Below are positions 63,001 to 64,000 of a stretch of DNA of 64,000 nt, in pieces. A model generated the notes under the pieces. That model saw only the letters and a program-made list of their open reading frames with translations. It was not told where the DNA came from and did no database searches. Positions within the stretch are counted from its first letter, which is position 1. Every line of letters begins with the position of its first letter. Both the position numbers and the translations under genes were made by a program. The stretch spans positions 5,067,764 through 5,131,763 of the forward strand of contig NC_068355.1 in the NCBI RefSeq assembly GCF_020536995.1, in the 5' to 3' direction. The stretch comes from Dreissena polymorpha. Its lineage: Eukaryota; Mollusca; Bivalvia; Myida; Dreissenidae.

Positions 63001-63633
63001 TATGACTTAAATTCGATTGTAATAAACGAACGTAAACTAACGTCATCTTTGTATGCCTACTGTTTCATTTTCCACCAATTTTCAGTTCAAGCAGTTTAAA
63101 AAGTATTACTTATCGTGATAAACATGCACATTAAATAATGTATTTTTAATATGCTTGTCGTTTGTGGTAAGATTTACTTAAGCTACCTAATGTTATTGTC
63201 CTTTGGCTACTAGTTCGCAAGTTCGCGCAATAAATAGCATTGTTACACATGCCATTTGCGGCCAGCGGAAATGCATCTTGCTCCGATGGCCGCAAATGAC
63301 ATGTGTAACAATGACAGAAGAAGAAAAGAGAGAACAAAAGAACGCTAGAACGAAATAACAGAGTGCAGGAAATACTAAATATGCAATACAGTAAGACAAA
63401 CAAAATATTATTTTGTTGTAAAATGATATTTATTAAATAAATAATATGTATAGAAGAGTTTCAGCTTACTACTTACAACGTTTTATGTTAACTTGCTGGC
63501 TCTCAAATAGTTCGAAAGAATAGGTCCAGTCTTTACTTTTGTGCATTAAACGGTGTGAAACTCCCAATTCCATAATATACATTATGTTAAGAAACCAAAG
63601 GAAGGCAATCATGTACACGTATTTTTCAATCAT
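50889..63633 (-). CDS. B4GALT-like: Gene 4: B4GALT-like gene with satellite-filled first intron; exon 1 donor altered
   Basis: The exons are 63492-63633, 52810-52970, 52359-52546, 51605-51727, 51352-51447 and 50889-51018. Exons 2-6 are open, correctly phased and keep VPYRNR, FHDVDLIPEND, CEDQPKHMS, GWGGEDDD and MIRH. Exon 1 (unit D) keeps the membrane anchor (MIEKYVYMIAFLWF) with a few conservative changes. Its donor reads CAAG|TTAACA instead of CAAG|GTAACA. Using the GT one base upstream would shift the frame into exon 2. Intron 1 is about 10.5 kb because it contains the 7,744-bp satellite. Either the gene uses another first exon or donor, or it is silenced. The catalytic part looks functional, and the whole-gene call is uncertain. 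Confidence 0.55.
51042..51270. mobile_element. Two-hairpin MITE in intron 5 of gene 4
   Basis: It is the unit C counterpart of 14782-15010. Confidence 0.78.
51352..51447 (-). CDS. B4GALT-like: Gene 4 exon 5: MIRH
   Basis: It is 96 bp with GT-AG borders and encodes RRPPLGAGRYKMIRHQ. It is A-like in sequence (cgagaattc border). Confidence 0.84.
51605..51727 (-). CDS. B4GALT-like: Gene 4 exon 4: GWGGEDDD
   Basis: It is 123 bp with intact acceptor and donor. It carries the same two exon-4 bases as unit B (MNKTV, versus MNETV in unit A). The junction between A-like and older sequence in unit C lies between about 51503 and 51800, so it may fall in this exon. Confidence 0.87.
52146..52221 (+). repeat. 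tRNA-like relic in intron 3 of gene 4
   Basis: It is the counterpart of 15885-15960, with the same gctagttcgaattcc B-box-like stretch. Confidence 0.35.
52359..52546 (-). CDS. B4GALT-like: Gene 4 exon 3: DVD core
   Basis: It is 188 bp with intact borders and encodes FNRAKLFNVGYNESS, FHDVDLIPENDTNLY, CEDQPKHMS. Substitutions against unit B are almost all outside the exon, suggesting constraint. Confidence 0.87.
52810..52970 (-). CDS. B4GALT-like: Gene 4 exon 2: start of the catalytic domain
   Basis: It has the same 161-bp exon borders as units A and B, with a TATTTTCAG acceptor and a GAACAG|GTGATT donor. It encodes STYPSSKP, MVALVVPYRNRPSQ and LQRQLVDFRMFLIEQ. Ser replaces the unit A Cys. Confidence 0.82.
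52971..54965. other. Intron 1 of gene 4, part before the satellite
   Basis: This is diverged unit C end and unit D start. It has many small indels against A and B and no conserved ORF. Confidence 0.5.
54320..54720. other. 401-bp segment present only in unit D
   Basis: It interrupts cgacatatc|taaagagaaa, which is continuous in A-C. It is AT-rich, with no ORF, clear inverted ends or target duplication. It may be ancestral sequence lost from A-C or an insertion. Confidence 0.5.
54966..62709. repeat. 88-bp satellite, 88 copies
   Basis: The unit starts ctgggtctctgaagcatt and ends gacagagtgtcaa. Starts at 54966, 55054 and 55142 set the period at 88 bp. The array ends at 62709, so its 7,744 bp are exactly 88 units. 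The only substitutions I noticed are at 55192 (unit 3, C to G) and 58008 (unit 35, C to T), both at unit position 51. No copy of the unit was seen elsewhere in the window. It lies inside intron 1 of gene 4. Stops occur in the unit, and 88 is not a multiple of 3, so it is not coding. Confidence 0.97.
63238..63313. repeat. Short inverted duplication unique to unit D
   Basis: cattgttacacatgccattt (63238 on) pairs with aaatgacatgtgtaacaatg ending at 63313. The arms are about 31-33 bp around a 12-base loop. In A-C only the left arm exists, and about 420 bp follows that D lacks. Confidence 0.75.
63492..63633 (-). CDS. B4GALT-like: Gene 4 exon 1: membrane anchor with damaged donor
   Basis: It is 142 bp from ATG 63633-63631, the same length as in A and C. 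The anchor is MIEKYVYMIAFLWFLNIM. Changes against A are mostly conservative inside the reading frame, while a one-base indel lies just upstream of the ATG. The donor GT is TT. Confidence 0.5.
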
Positions 63634-63950
63634 CTCCAGTTCGCCATTGTTTCGTTGTTTCGCGATTTTCAAGAGCTGTCTTTTCGGTTGGTTGAATACC
63701 AGCTGTTTTACGAACATTAACCGCACCATAACCATCACACGAGTTCGCGCGGAAAATATGGCAATTATTCAAATGATCATATTGTGGTTGGTTTTTAAGA
63801 CCTGTATGGATTCAATTAAACATGTACTGAGCTTCGTGTAACATAGCGTTGCGTTGTGAATATACGTCCGAACAATTGCGTTAAAAATCGAGCAATCGGT
63901 CTAAATTAAAACAAGATATGGGTCCCAATGTTTGAAATGTTAAGTTAAAT

Positions 63951-64000
63951 GCCTCTTTGGTTTAAAGGTTGATATTTCGCATAAATGTATATTAAAGGTT
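63951..64000 (+). repeat. tRNA-like sequence (unit D), cut by the window end
   Basis: gcctctttggtttaaaggtt keeps the A-box shape. Confidence 0.35.

Larger units (their letters stand above)
53600..64000. repeat. Tandem unit D, diverged and cut by the window end
   Basis: The start (gaaatatgtaaggtcc) matches the unit start imperfectly. The segment about 130-735 of the unit, including the 154-bp MITE, is missing. About 401 bp (54320-54720) is present that A-C lack. The 88-bp satellite is inserted at the place equivalent to about 1515-1530 of unit A. After 62710 the unit continues with exon 1 of gene 4. Confidence 0.8.

Noticed and set aside
63146-63403. Two overlapping minus-strand ORFs in unit D
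   Set aside because: They span the recent inverted duplication and have no counterpart in other units.

Overview
The window is AT-rich, intron- and repeat-laden animal DNA. No bacterial gene structure is visible. A two-hairpin repeat (gcggaaagtgtcgtcc... / ...ggacgacactttacgcacatgcattaaa) occurs about ten times. From memory this repeat is very abundant in dreissenid mussels, so a bivalve, probably Dreissena, is the best guess. The (tccg)n-headed repeat at 20.7-21.6 kb also fits molluscs.

The whole window is one tandem array of a roughly 17.4-kb unit. Unit A spans 1-17429, B 17430-36247, C 36248-53599, and D runs from 53600 past the window end. A and C are nearly identical over 15 kb at an offset of 36,247-36,260. 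B differs by a few percent plus large insertions and deletions. The right end of C and all of D are clearly older and more diverged.

Each unit carries, on the minus strand, pieces of a beta-1,4-galactosyltransferase-family gene (GT7). Five catalytic exons (161, 188, 123, 96 and 130 bp coding) lie near the right end of a unit. A membrane-anchor first exon lies about 2.7 kb into the next unit to the right. Splice phases match at every junction and give a 279-residue type II membrane enzyme with a very short stem. Gene 3 (33315-39067) is the only copy complete in the window. Gene 2 (14629-20256) is broken in two exons. Gene 4 (50889-63633) has intact catalytic exons, but its first exon has lost the usual GT donor and its first intron holds a huge satellite. 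Gene 1 shows only exon 1 (2667-2808).

Between the genes lie non-autonomous DNA transposons with terminal inverted repeats: a 154-bp MITE, a 457-bp MITE, a 2.34-kb element with a 7-bp target duplication (A and C only), a 1.95-kb element, a GC-rich ccccggt element, a 533-bp fold-back element and the two-hairpin MITE. In unit B the 1.95-kb element is itself split by a 3.8-kb element. That inner element has 486-bp inverted repeats and carries a decayed C2H2 zinc-finger gene. Intron 1 of gene 4 contains an 88-bp satellite repeated exactly 88 times (54966-62709) with almost no variation.

No rRNA, CRISPR, retroviral or LTR element was recognised. Two tRNA-like sequences look like SINE relics.
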